Of a DNA stretch of 64,000 bases, positions 1 to 12,475 are shown one piece after another. The DNA is from Synchiropus splendidus (taxonomy: Eukaryota; Chordata; Actinopteri; Syngnathiformes; Callionymidae): assembly GCF_027744825.2 (NCBI RefSeq), contig NC_071342.1, positions 16,952,501 through 17,016,500 of the forward strand, written 5' to 3'. How positions within the stretch are numbered: position 1 is the stretch's first letter; the number at the start of each line of letters is the position of its first letter. Under the pieces are notes generated by a model. The model was not told where the DNA came from. It saw only the letters and a program-made list of their open reading frames with translations, and ran no database searches. Position numbers and translations under genes: made by a program.

Positions 1-1140
1 TACAGCCACATTCAAAGACGTTGTTTTAACGGCGTGCTCTTGTTTTCGCAGCGTCCACCATCTGAGGAAGCGGAGTCACTCTGTCCCAGACAAAGTACAC
101 CGTCTGCATTTTCCCATGACGGGGTCACCTTTTTCTCTTTTTACAATCCCACAGGGCTTAGCAACACACTGTTTAGATAGCCCCCCTGCCCCGCTGTGAT
201 CAAATTCAACTTCTATTTGATACCACGTCCTCCGAGGCAGAGGCCCCTTCCTGATATGAAAAACTTGATCATCTCTGCTTCTATATCACGGGGTAATCTC
301 CGCCGGCCTCAGAGTGATACCTGGCCTGATGGGAATTTTTCAACCTCACACTTCAAAACTCTTATTTCTGAGTGTGAGGTCTCCTCAGAATCGCACAAAA
401 ACCCGACCTCCTCTTCCTGTTTTTCTCCCCTTTGTTCAATATGACAGTCATTTTTCACCTTTGACTCTGCGTCCAGTATCTTATTACAAACAAGCACTCT
501 GTCAATGTAGCTATTATCGCCATGTCTCCTAGGTTAGATTACCTTTGGCACCCTGGGTTTACTGTTATTGCCAAAGGAAAGAAGTGGGACTGTTGAGAGA
601 CTGTATGAAAGAGGGAGCCAAATCATTCTCTCCCTCAATAACAAGTGTGATAGTGTGCACGTGGAGACTTGCTCTGGACCAACGCTTCTTGTATTCCCCG
701 AGTTGTAACAAACAAGATATACGACCTCACACAAACATGTACGGGGGAAAATCAGTCCTTTGCACATTACTTTTGTTCTTGTCGACATGACTTTTGTCAA
801 ATGGAATTTCATTGAAACGCATTGCAAGGTTCCCAGCACCCAGAAAGGCCACAAACGAGAGGAACAAGAAATGCATCCCAATGTAGTCAATTTGAACATC
901 AAAGAGCTTTCACAGCAGGGGGCTACAGAACTCCAGTGTCAACCACAAAAGGTAGTCACCCTCTTGTTTTACCCTAACAGGAACGTTTTAATACAATGCA
1001 CAAGACAACAACATGTTAGCTTTAAATCAATATAAAGAGCAACGCCGGAAATAAATTACAGTCAAGGACAAGGACACTTTAAAATCCTGCTATAATGTGA
1101 ATAAGGTTTGGGATGTTTCCATCAAAAATATGTGAGTTAT
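1..1140. other. No gene recognised
   Basis: Mixed-composition sequence with open frames of 62-122 codons on both strands that overlap one another and show no recognisable domain, signal peptide or biased codon pattern. No strong acceptor/donor pair was noticed. Nothing functional is called here. Confidence 0.6.
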
Positions 1141-1163
1141 TTTATTTTATTTTTTTTTTTTTT
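1141..1163. repeat. T-rich tract
   Basis: TTTATTTTAT followed by an uninterrupted T run to 1163. It could be the inverted poly(A) end of a minus-strand retrocopy, but no retroelement body was recognised next to it, so it is called only as low-complexity sequence. Confidence 0.85.
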
Positions 1164-1420
1164 GGCGACTTGACTTTTGACAATTGAAGCTCACACCCTC
1201 TGGTTCTCAGCAACCTCAGCAGCACCTAGAGTAGTGCATCACAAGGTAGTGGGTTTACACATGAAAGCGTGTTGACAGTTGGGGTCTGCAGAAGACACAT
1301 GTCAACTACAATAGATACGAACAAAACCCATTATGGAATTCAGTTTGGTTGTAGTCGTATATTTCGTAGCATGTAGAATTTTCATAATCATTATTGTTTT
1401 TATGGAGAGAACGGAAAGGA

Positions 1421-1422
<2 letters not shown>

Positions 1423-1475
<53 letters not shown>
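1423..1475. repeat. (AT)n microsatellite
   Basis: About 26 uninterrupted AT units, ending in ATACATACAT. The tract is long enough to be unstable and polymorphic. Confidence 0.97.
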
Positions 1476-1479
<4 letters not shown>

Positions 1480-3185
1480 CATTTTTTTACATATTAGTTT
1501 ATTCAGTTAGCTACAGCTTGAATAAAACTAAGATACTCTCTCCAAATATCCCTAGATATAGCCATAATACTTCAGTCCAAACTGAATACTTTCTTGAAAC
1601 TCTTATCCACAGAATTTTGCCTCCGTGCCTGATCTTGTTCCCAAATGTAGTTTTGAACTGGCTGGTGTGTTCAGATGGAAGAAAAATAAACTAAACAAAA
1701 TAAAAAATAAACTAAAAAGTTGGTTCCCAGCTGGACACAATATTTTGATATTTTGTCCAGCAACAAGAAGCCTCCATGTGACTCATTTGGAATGATCTAA
1801 AATATATTTACAGTACAATTTACAGTACAACCCTCATCATCGAAATAAAATGAAAAATCTTTAAGACACAGTCCGCAGAGACAACCTAAATAACCCATTT
1901 ATTCCAGCACATTTCTGAAAACCAACAGCAGTGGGGCTGTGACACATGCATGTTAATGTCCGATCTGAATTCGAAGCTTTAGGGACGGTTGGGAGAGAAA
2001 GTCAACATGGCTGCTGCCTCTTTCAGATGTTCCAGCCAAGCTAGAAATGAAGAGGGATGAAGCCGCTCCACAAATGGCCACTGTGTATGATTAAAATGCA
2101 TGAACAGCTGTTACAATTACACATAGTTCGGTGAGTCTGTTGCTGCACCCCACAACTTTGTTTATGGAGCGCCACCAACCACACCGACATTTACTAAACA
2201 TCCAAAGTTAAAGGATGGTTTGAAACTCAGGAAAAATCCGCGTTCGGCTCAGTCACTGAAATATAAACGTAACTCACACTAAATAAACAGCAAGGATCCG
2301 GTCACTGAGGCCAGAGACTGCGATAGCCGGTGTGGAGCCTTCTCACGTGATTTATCTGACGGTGCGCTGACAAGTTCCGAGCAGAACCCCAAAGTGTGCC
2401 ATCTATTAATTGAGCCCGTGTCAGTGTGGGAGAGATTAAGCATCCACAGCTGCCCGCTGAAATGTCTTCCACGGGCCCAGCTGTGATCCACAAATCAAAG
2501 GCCCCAACGCTGAGACAAAGCGGCACATTGCAGAGCGCAGGCTACATTCTGAGACATGTTTTTTTCTTTTGGTTTCAGCAGCCTGATCAGAGTGTTCCTC
2601 GATCAGTTGGAAAGGATGTTGTTGATATATAGATCTGCAGCAACCACAACCGCAGAGATTAAACTGGCTGTGTTCCCCCACGGCTCCTTCAGCTGGCCTC
2701 ATAATTCATTGACTTAGCTTGCCTTACATTTGCCTTTTGAGTGTCTGACCTTAGCCAAATGATTTTTCTCTGTATCCCCGCACAACTTCCGTTGCAAAAA
2801 CAAAAAAAAACCAAAAAAACTAAAGAGACCTTCAGGCCGGTTGTCCACCTATTGCCTCGACGTTTGAATGACCCGTGTGGTCTCACGACTAAACCAGCGG
2901 TCACGGCCCTGCTGCACTGTGAGAGTCTCCCAGCTGCAGAGCCAAGGATTAACAGAAATGGGTCTTTAATAATTATACCGCCCTTTCCTGCTGGTCCTTT
3001 TAATTAAGTAGATAATCTTTCTCTGGGGAAGAACGGCTTCAACGTACTTACCGGCGATTTAATAAGCAGACTTTTTTTTTTTTTTTTCAGTGAGTGCCAA
3101 ATATGATCTAAATAGAAAATGAATGCATCTGCTTCTGTTGTTACTCGGTCGACTTTGAGATTTCCCTTTCCTGCCGCTGCTGCAG
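1476..3185. other. Gene-free stretch containing a stem-loop
   Basis: A/T-rich to about 1860, then more balanced. A frame-by-frame look at a possible exon at 2027-2130 (acceptor ctgcctctttcag, donor gtgagt) found stops in all three frames. The only distinct structure is the inverted repeat at 1730-1761. A 16-nt T run lies at 3072-3087. Confidence 0.5.
1730..1761. other. Short stem-loop (inverted repeat)
   Basis: The 14-nt arm GCTGGACACAATAT (1730-1743) is followed by a 4-nt loop TTTG and by the reverse complement of the arm with one mismatch (1748-1761). Thirteen of 14 positions pair, giving a tight hairpin on either strand. It could be a MITE relic, a small-RNA-type hairpin or chance. The mature sequence of no well-known miRNA was recognised in it. 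Confidence 0.7.
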
Positions 3186-3217
3186 ATGAAAGCTGCCCTT
3201 TCGCTGAAGGATGGAAG
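3186..3217 (+). other. Candidate short exon (32 nt), plus strand
   Basis: A pyrimidine-rich tract (about 3161-3183) ends in CTGCTGCAG, and the 32-nt segment is followed by AAG|gtgagt, a near-consensus donor. The tract carries several TGC trinucleotides just before the AG. UGC motifs at this position are a known feature of SRRM4-dependent neural microexons. The segment starts with ATG; in that frame it reads M-K-A-A-L-S-L-K-D-G. The third frame reads E-S-C-P-F-A-E-G-W-K. The length is not a multiple of three. No family was recognised and pseudo-exons are common, so this is only a candidate. Confidence 0.25.
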
Positions 3218-3324
3218 GTGAGTCGGGTAATAGGGTCCTCCGTCACTCGGGCTTTTTTGAGTGACAATGACAAGTCCAATAACGAGCAAGACACCAGCAC
3301 AGCCCTCCACTGAACTGTTTAACC

Positions 3325-3346
3325 AGAGAGAGAGAGAGAGAGAGAG
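3325..3346. repeat. (AG)11 microsatellite
   Basis: Eleven uninterrupted AG units. Confidence 0.95.
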
Positions 3347-5145
3347 CTATCGGTGCTGTCCAGTGGGCAGTCATGCACCCATGCAGCACCCACTCCGCTG
3401 TGGAGAGGTCTTATAATTCAAACGGAACACTATAATGACCTCTAGCATGACAGCATTCAGATTGCTGCTTATTCAGAGCCCGGCTTACTGCCTGTTAACT
3501 TCAGCAGATCAATAAAAGAATGAGTATCTGAAGCGTGTTGCGATGTTTGGGCCGCAATTATTTTCAACAAAAAAACGATGTCTCCTGGCAGAATCCAAAA
3601 ACTCAGAGATATAGCGCTGAGAATACAGGGGGGAGCAGGTGCAAGCCTCTTTTGTCCATGAGTGGTTGGATTTCTCAGCGACCCTGGATGAAAGGCAACA
3701 AGTTGACCCAGGACCGTCTTCACTTCCCTGAAACTGCAGAAGCAGCAGGTTGATTTAACACTTGTATGAACAAGCTTGTGTCTCTCCGGGGTCCTAGTCA
3801 GTGCCCAAAGGTTAGGAACATTGAATGAAGTTCTACCATTTGGCTCCACTCCATATCTAAGACCGATACCGTACCATACATTAGAACTCTTCCTGCTTTC
3901 AAACAGGTCCACATGCAACATAAACATCTTCACTTCAATTCAGAGGCGGAATAACTGTCTTGTGAGGTGTGAGGTGGACATCCAAATGGGAGGCCCTTGG
4001 GCATGCTGGAGACAATATGTTTATCCATGGCAAGGAAAAGCTATAATCCATTTTTGTTTTATGCTGGACGCCCAAATCTGACAAGTTCAAAAAACAGGAC
4101 CTAAAGTTCTGGCACCATTGCCATCGCCAGGGATTGATGTATGCAGCCGCTCCTGGGACAGCATCACATTTTTGGAGACTGGTTGTCAAGCCAGATGAAT
4201 AGGGCCCAAAATGTTGATGTTAGGTTGGTGCATTTGGATTTACAAACACACTAAAGATGTCCACATTCATTTATATTACTGCCGGTCACGTGACCACGAC
4301 ATAAAATAAGAATAAGAATAAGAATACTGAGATTGACAAGTCTATTGTGACAAAAATATGTTGTCCACATCTATTCAACATCAATTTACAAAGACCTGAG
4401 AACAAAATGTGTGGTATTATAACTGTGTTTTTACTGATTTTACTGAGAACTAATTCAAAATAAGACACTTAATAGCAAGGGTACTTGCTTTACAACAACC
4501 AAATAATATATTGGAAAATCCAAAAATGTGCTAGTAAAAAGTATCAACACACTGACTGAAGGGGTTTGTGCAAAGGCTGAGTTCATCTGTCTGACGCTAC
4601 AGGTTGGAGAAGCCGTTCCACTGCTGCTCTGCGCAGCATGAGGTGGAGGGGACACGGCGGGGGCTTGTGGATGCCGCGGTGCAGGACATTCTCATAAGGA
4701 CTCCAATGAATGCCTCGCCAGATACTGGTACAACATTTGGATTTAAAGAACGAAGAAAACGGGCTGGTACTTCACCACTAGAGGTCTATGTGGGCACACC
4801 CCTGAGCACGTGTTTTATTGCTCAGAAACACAGTAAAACAGCCGACCTCAGTGACAGCCAGCGTCATTCTGAGGTTGAGCTAAGTTAGATGCTGTTTAAC
4901 ATATTAAGGCCCCTTGAGACTACAATGATTCTAATTCAAGTTGTGCTAACAAGGCGTAAATGAGCTCCTCTCACAATGAACTCCCATCTGTTATTTTCCC
5001 TCCTCTTACGTTTAAGAATCACACACACTTCATGACAATTCACCTACTGAAGTCACATTTTGCCAAGCTTTGGTCCATGAAATTAAACAGGAAATAAACC
5101 TCATTTGAAGGGGATAACAGATCATTGCCATTTTCCCTATGGAGG
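3347..5145. other. No gene recognised
   Basis: Contains a minus-strand frame of 154 codons (3469-3933) without recognisable domains and within chance expectation, and a small (AATAAG)3 run at 4305-4322. Nothing else is called. Confidence 0.55.
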
Positions 5146-5179
5146 CTGACTTTCAAAAGGAGCTCCTTTTGAAAGACAG
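5146..5179. repeat. Near-perfect 34-bp palindrome
   Basis: The half-site CTTTCAAAAGGAG (5150-5162) is followed with no spacer by its exact reverse complement (5163-5175), giving a 26-bp perfect palindrome centred on the SacI-type hexamer GAGCTC. After one mismatched pair the symmetry continues with CTG/CAG, so the whole symmetric unit is 5146-5179. By simple base-frequency reasoning a 26-bp perfect palindrome is not expected by chance in 64 kb. Origin and role are unknown. Confidence 0.9.
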
Positions 5180-8100
5180 AGATTAACATCGAATGAAAAC
5201 AACAAGATAATTTTTTTTAAAAAGTGCCAAAAGGGATGCGTAACCGAAAAGAAATAAACCTGCTTTGACTTACCTCAAAAACAAAAGAAGTGGAAAACAG
5301 TATTGTTTTTAATAAACAAAGATCTAAAGCTTTGTTATGAATATAAAAATAATTGTTCAAAAGGAGAAGATACAATACACGTTTAAAGACAAGATCATGA
5401 CATGGGCATGTTACGGCAAGATAGTTTCCATGACGGCAAAGCAGCAGACCAGTGTTAGTCTGTGGTCAGCTGTCCACGAACCAGTGACACGTCATGAGTG
5501 ATCTTCTTCAAAAGTTGGTCTAATAGCCAGATACCCGACACGTCCATTTTAATAAAGGCCAAGCAACATATTGGGCCAAAGTCCAGGTATTATTTTGAGT
5601 TTAAGACAGCTGGGGACGCGCGCCAGGTCCACTCCACGTCTACGCAGTCCGCAACGCAAATCCATCAGCCGTGGTTGCCGGCACTACGCAGCGGTTTTGC
5701 AGACAGCGGTCGCCGCACAGTGCACTCTGTTGCTTTTTCCAGAGAGCAATCCTTCCCTGTCAGATGCCACGGCCATCTCATCGCCATCACTCTAATTAGT
5801 TGGGGATCCCTGAAGCAGGAGCCGTGATGGAGGAGAGCAACACGCGCAGCCAAGCTCAATCACAGAGAAGAGGGAATAATGAAAAATAATGCACTGGCGC
5901 GGCCTGTTCGCACACTTTCATGGAGTAAAGCCTTGTGAAGGACACGGTGCGGAGAGAAAGAGAGCCAGATTAAAGTTCGACAATTAGAGGGGGGGGGGAA
6001 AAAGAGTGATTGTACAGTGGATGAAACAAAAGTATTTTTCAATAATGGAACTCTACGTCCTGAACAGAAAGAAGCAAGCATGAAGTAGATGAGAGTGTGG
6101 GAGCAGTGGACTGGTGTCACTACCACGAGTGTTATAGCAGCTTGTAAACTGTTGCCTTGACGCCCACTTTTAGGTCATTTACAGGCACATGCAGTTCAAG
6201 GGGCAAGTCAAGGCCAGGCAAAGAGGTTGAGAGCAATTTGACCGGGTGGTTGAAAGTCAAGAATTTTGCTTTACTTATAATAGAAAATCTGTTTTTTTGA
6301 CTACACTTTTACTAAACAAAAGATATGGACAACCAAGAAACCCCGGTTTGTGATCAAGGTCTTGAAAAGCAGATTCATGTGCAGAAATCATACACAAAGA
6401 TCATATTTCTGCACCAACCACAAGTCCAAGCTGCTTAAAGTGCTTCATGAAATAAGCATGAATGATGGACATTCGCTCAACAAGCAGGGCACTCATTCCC
6501 CAGACAAGACTTTGCATGTCATGCCCAGCTGCTTGTCGACTTATTTCAACGGTCACATAATATAAGTGGCAGCTCATTAACCACTGGGCCTGGTCACTGC
6601 GAAGCCGAAGGTCATATTCGGCCATTTGACGGTCCCTGTCCAGTCTGTGATGTCAGATTTAATCAGGAGCAGTGGTGACCACAAAACAACTCATTATGAT
6701 GTTCCAGTTCGGATATTTCCAACGGGTTCAAGCACGAGACCAGCCCTCCAAATGTATTCCACAGTAGACTCCATGAAGTGCGGAAACCTGGGGGCTCTCA
6801 AAACTTCTTTCATCGCACGTCACATTTGATGCAGAGAAAATGTTTAGGGCCCAATGGTTGAAGCAACCATGGCATCCTCTTGCTTGCTGGAATTAAATGC
6901 AGGAATAGTTCAAGGAAGAACTATCCCATGGAGTTGACTTTTCTGCATGTTTCAAGTGACGCTCCACTACAAAGCCACTGCTTTGTCAAGCTCTCCGACT
7001 TCTGAAATCTCATCAAACAATAGGTAACCAGCGCGAACCATGCTGTGACGTCATGTAGATGAAAGGCATAAAATGAGGGAGTGGGGCTTACAGTATAACT
7101 GTGTAACTATAAGGAGTGAAGTTCCTCTTCCATGCACTGTCAACTAGCACCAACATACTTCAGCAAGTACCGCAGATTCCATCAAATTATCATAGTTGTC
7201 AGGAACACAGGTTCCTGACAACAGCTGTCAGCAGAGGCGGACTGGATGTTGCCCAATCTCAGCAGGATGGGTGTGGCAGGGGAGAACGAAATTGCCCACA
7301 ACATGTAAACTTTTCATTGGGTGGGACTTATGCACATTCTCTAATGCATATATTTCACATCATAAAGACGTATGCAAACAGAAACGCAGTGTTCCATGTG
7401 AGTCTAGTATGATTTAGTACCTACTGAAACAAAGAAGTGAAAGAAAGATAGACATAAAAACAGCAAAACAGGTTTTTTTCAGTCTAAAACATTACCGTAT
7501 ATAGCCATTAGCACCAGCACTGACTTGCCCAATGGCGTTCTAATTTGACTGCTTCTTTGAAAGAGCCGGAATTTCCACACGAATGGCAGAGGTTGAGGAC
7601 CGTCAACGGCCACAAATGGCCCTCAGGCCTGACTTTGGAAATGCCTGAACACCGGTGATAAATATGCTGGAATGCTAAAGCAGAACCTGCCATCAACTGG
7701 AATAACAAGAAAAAAGATCTTAGCTCTTGGTTTCACATATTGCTGAAACAATATGGGTGAAACATATTGGTGTTACTGTGGCCAATAACAAGAGGACAGT
7801 ATGTTACACCTCCACAAAAGTAGAAGATAACAGCAGAAATGTTTTTTTTTTTTTTCCGGTCCACAATATATACAATTTTTATATTCAAGTGGGAGCATCC
7901 AAACATGCGGAACAGCGGGAACAGTACATGCATTTCAGACCAATTCCAACATATCCTTTTCTCTCACAGCCAGCCACTCCTGTAAACTCCATATCTGCTG
8001 AGCAGAGGACGGATTGGGCAATTTACGGTCACATGTGGTGTGAAAATCATCTTTCCTCAGTGCCACAATACATTTGACTAAAGGCAGGTTTGAGGAGGGG

Positions 8101-11100
8101 GGGAGCCATAGATTCATTTCTCTATTCTGACTCTCTTCAGAGGATGCTCGGCGAGGAAAAATGAGAACGCAAGAAAAGCAGATGATCAATTCCGATGGTG
8201 ATTCTTCTGTCGTTTTACTAAATAGTGGATTTATCCTGCTGCTGTTGCTATGGTTTCAGAGCAGAAGAGCAAAAGGGGAGGAAATGTGTAATCTTGTCAT
8301 TGATCACTTGGTGCTGCTTTTATCATATCATGTGCGAATGTGCTTTTAGTGGTGTCACGGGTTGTATTAAAAAATGCTGCCTATGTCTGGCAACTTCAAA
8401 TGGATGTCTCCACGGCCTGTGTTCCTTAAAATGCCCGAACACATCCAAAACACAACACTTAGTAACCTATTTATTTAATAAATGTAATTTGGGAGTGTAT
8501 TTGTGACAGGACTGGAGGGCAGGCATAATGGATGGCTTCTCTGAAGTCATTTAGAACAGATAAAAAACTAGTTTAGTTTAATGAGATTTTCAAATGGGTG
8601 GGGGCGTTGTCCCAGTTCTGCAAGGAAACGCTCTTTGTGAAGTTGCATTTAAGAAGCTCGGGTGCATAGGCTAATCGAAAACACATGATAATTGTGCATT
8701 TTAATGGGATTTAGAGGTGTGAAGCACAGTGAACTGAAACTCCCCTGCATGAATAATTAGATAAAGAAGTCATACGCCTTCAAATATTCATGTTGTTTGT
8801 AATGAAGGGCGATCAACTACACTTTATTCTCCTTATTAAAGCTGGGATGAGGAAAACTGTACCTCAATATCAGGTCACACTTCCACGCAGAATTGATAAA
8901 TGGCTTCAAAGGAGAGCAAAACAATGACTTCTGACCTACGACGACAAAAGTAAAGCGGCTGAGTTTAGGGTTTTGTTTCTTGCTAAATTGATTTTTTTAT
9001 TTATTTATTGATTTATTTTTTTCCCAGAGTGCAAGGGGTTTTTCTTTCTCTTGCGGTGTTGACCCGGGTGTTGTTGGGAGGTCAGAACAGCAGAGTGTGT
9101 TGTAAGTTCTGAACAGTCCTTCTTAACAGTGTTCCACCACGAGTGACAGCAAAGTAGACACTTGACTTCATGTCCACTTTTTACTTGCCTGAATTGAAGT
9201 TTGTTGGGATATATAACTGGTTTGCAGTGTAGGGACAATAAGCACGAAGTCTAGGACCCCATCTACGCGTAGACGTGCCAGAACAAAAGTTGTGTCATGC
9301 AGGCCTTTTGTCCGACACTGACATTTTCAGTCATTGAAACAGCTGTTTTTATGAAGACACGAGTTTTGCCTCTTTACCTGCACGGCCCACGTCATTGCCC
9401 CACCCATAACCTCAGTTCATAATCGCAAAGCTGTCACTTCACGACAGCCATTATTATTATTATAAAGTATATAGGAAATATGACAACAAGACCTTCTTAT
9501 TTTGACTGCCATGTTCTTATTGTTCTTCTGTGGTTTGTATACAGCGCACAAGCTTCAATCTCTGTGCCAATCCATACGCAGGCTTGGCATGTGTACTATT
9601 ATTTATTTATTTATTTTTTTTTATGATTTCACATGAAAACAGATTTATCCTGACATGACTCGGCGTTTACATCAGGGAACAGATTATGCGTTTTGAATTA
9701 GGCAAAAGTTCATTGATGAAGTTGGTGATGGTCATGAGAGGTTGGTCAGTAATATTACAGTAAAGATAAAGATCTGGACTAAAATTAAAATTGTCTTTTC
9801 ACGACTGACATAAGTGAAATGCATTTTCATTCCATCATAAAAAAAAAAACAAACAAGCGACACGTCACAATGTGCCACTTCAAATTCACAATTAAAGTTG
9901 AATATTTCCTTGTAAAACAGCATGGCTCTTCCTTTTGTAGGGCAGTCGTTCGAAATGTGTTTCTGTTATGTTGTTATTCAAGAGCTCCAAATAAAACCCT
10001 TACTCTTTGTTCTGGTCTGAGGACACTTAGCTAAGCGGCGCGTCAATCAGCAAGCGTAATTCATTTTACAATGAACACCAGGCACCGATTCACCGGCTGA
10101 TGCTTTAATGGGATACAACTAAAGAGGAGAGAGAGTGACCCTTTCACTGACCCTTGTCAATGGAGCGGGAGCGAAGGCACAACCTTCTGAAAGGCCCTGG
10201 TGTCAGAGGTGGACCAGGACAACCCTACTTAACCTTTTGGCCACGTCAACCCGTGAAGCCATTTCGCATCGTTGGGGATTCGCACGCATCTGGTCGGCAT
10301 TTATTTTCAATGGGATTTGATTTGAAGAATTAACAGCCATGACAAGTAGATTGGTTTTCCATTCACAGAAGGGCATTGTGTAGACCTTGAATCACCTTGG
10401 TCGCATCAAGGGATTTGTGGTGTAGAATGTTGTTCAGGGCCTGCACCACACACACGCACACACACGTATACAAATAGGAGAAGGCTGGAGTAGAGGAGTA
10501 AAATAAGAAACTATCACGGGGAAAAGTGAATTTACCTTCATATATCTGGTAACTTGCAGGAACAATTTGTCTTAGGTTTCATCTGAGTAAGGTGATCGAA
10601 GTCTCCAATGGAACGAAACCGATTCTGACAGTGAATAAATCGCGTTTGGGTTTAAACATCAACAGAGAAAATGACATTCAAAAAGTCAGAGTGGCCTCCA
10701 AAAGTTTAAGGTTCACTTAGCAGGCGCTAATGGGACGTTAGAAAGATGGCACCCAGTCGGAGGAAGGCTGCGATCTCAAGAAAGCGGAGCATGAAAAGAC
10801 ACCCGCCCAGTCAGCATAACGTGAAGTGACAGGCAGCTACACACTGATCCAGGAAACATGCACATATTTCATAGTACCACTGTATAATTCCGCATGTACC
10901 ACTTCACAGGTTTAATTATATAGTTATTATATAGTTATTAGTGGCGATAACAGATGATTTCCAAGTAGCGGTAAAACAAGGTGTTTATTTCAAAGGTGTT
11001 TTTTAAAAATGACTTTTTAAGGGGGATTATTTATCGTCTGTGTTCGGCACTCTCTGTGCAGGTTCACGTCTTCGTGTGAAGGAGAGGCACTGAAATGGAC

Positions 11101-12453
11101 GAGAGGTTGAACGCAGAAGCAATTTTGGCAACAAAAGAACTGACCCACCCGGCCATGTGTCTTGTGTACTTATCCTTTTATACCATGCATTGAGAAAGTA
11201 TTCCTTTCATGTCAGTATCACATCAGTTTTGGGGGTCAGTTGAGGCACATCACTTTCACTGAAAGTCATCTCCAGTTTCAAACTAGTCTAAGAAATAATG
11301 ACCCGAAAATTCAATCACCAGTAAAGTAAATATACGTTGGATTCATGTGACAGCAGCAATAACTAGCAGCCAGCGTGTACACAGCTTATTCCATCAGTGT
11401 CTTCCTCAAAACAATGGCATTAAAAGTAGCAGAGACAAGAAGTGTGTTAAAGTCTCTCAATCTTCTGTGTGCACATCCTATACTTACTTTTTAATTGCAT
11501 CCCTGGAGGCACATTTCCCTATATCAACAGTCTTTTATGAGCAAGTATGGGATGCTTTTTTGTTCCTCCTGAGACTGACTCGCTCGACTCCCAGTCCACC
11601 TTGCAGTCCTGGTGTTTCCACTGAAAATAGTCAAATGTCTTATCAGCCCTCAAAAAGCTTCTCATTTGACTTGCAGAACTGGTCTTTTTGTTCACAGCAA
11701 CCAGGTGCCAAGTGGCCACAATGTCAATGTTTTTATCTTCGCCTGAGGTAGCTGCCAGCGGCCGTGTGCTTTTGTATAAAGCACATGTTCTGGCACTGAT
11801 CCCAGAAATTATAAAGGGAAAAGGTTGTGACAAATATTGTTTACTTTGGGTACTTTCTGGACTCCGGTCACGCAGGAATACACACTCATCTAACACTTTG
11901 ATGCTTGCTCTCAGTCCACACATATTTCAATATTATGGATCAAATTCCAGTTTGATATACGGAAGACAGAGGCGTTATTATCACCCATACCGCTCAAAAA
12001 TCCACATTGGTGGTTCACTTTTTGAATAATAGCCAGGTAGATACCTGGCTATGTACACAGATCCTGTTTCATTGACCCCTTTACTTCACGTATGTTTGTA
12101 TTGTTTTCACAATCATGGCGCAGCGCTTCTGCTTAGATGAGCAAATGTCTTCAGAATAATGTTCTTCTTTTCAAAGATGAAATCTGATGTGGCCAAACAT
12201 TAAAACCAAGTGGAAACCTCAAAACAACTGCAAAGCGAACATGATTGTGGTGGTTTACAGTGCATTTTCAATGGAAAAAGCTCAAAACAAACACCATAAC
12301 TATATGACAGGAACGCGTCCACAGCTAGCAGAACTAATGCCTCGCATCCAGCTGGACATATGAAGAGGTGGCTTGGATGAGGACAGTTGACTGGAGAGAG
12401 TTGCTTCTCCCGTTTTCTACCGGTTTGCATCTTGATTGGCTGTTTTCCGTTCC
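5180..12453. other. Gene-free stretch, low-complexity tracts only
   Basis: No conserved coding segment was recognised. Visible landmarks are a G10 run at 5989-5998, a T14 run at 7842-7855, TTTA-rich tracts near 8993-9022 and 9598-9622, a short CA-rich tract at 10446-10466, and an inverted repeat at 12029-12052. A good minus-strand donor (GAG|gtaagt, near 5270) lacks a convincing upstream acceptor. Overlapping frames of 134 codons on both strands at 11347-11923 look like chance. Confidence 0.5.
12029..12052. other. Small inverted repeat, 10-bp arms
   Basis: ATAGCCAGGT (12029-12038), spacer AGAT, then its exact reverse complement (12043-12052). One such hairpin in 64 kb is near chance expectation; it is listed for completeness. 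Confidence 0.5.
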
Positions 12454-12475
12454 TTTTTTTTTTTTTTTTTTTTTT
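12454..12475. repeat. T22 homopolymer
   Basis: Uninterrupted run of 22 T. It could be the poly(A) end of a minus-strand retrocopy, but the flanking sequence was not recognised as any LINE or SINE. Confidence 0.95.

Noticed and set aside
2027..2130. Possible exon between CTGCCTCTTTCAG and gtgagt
   Set aside because: All three frames contain stops; it could only be noncoding, with nothing else to support it.
3059..3183. Minus-strand exon between a CATCTGCAG acceptor and a gtaagt donor
   Set aside because: The only open frame runs through a 16-nt A homopolymer, which makes a coding role unlikely.
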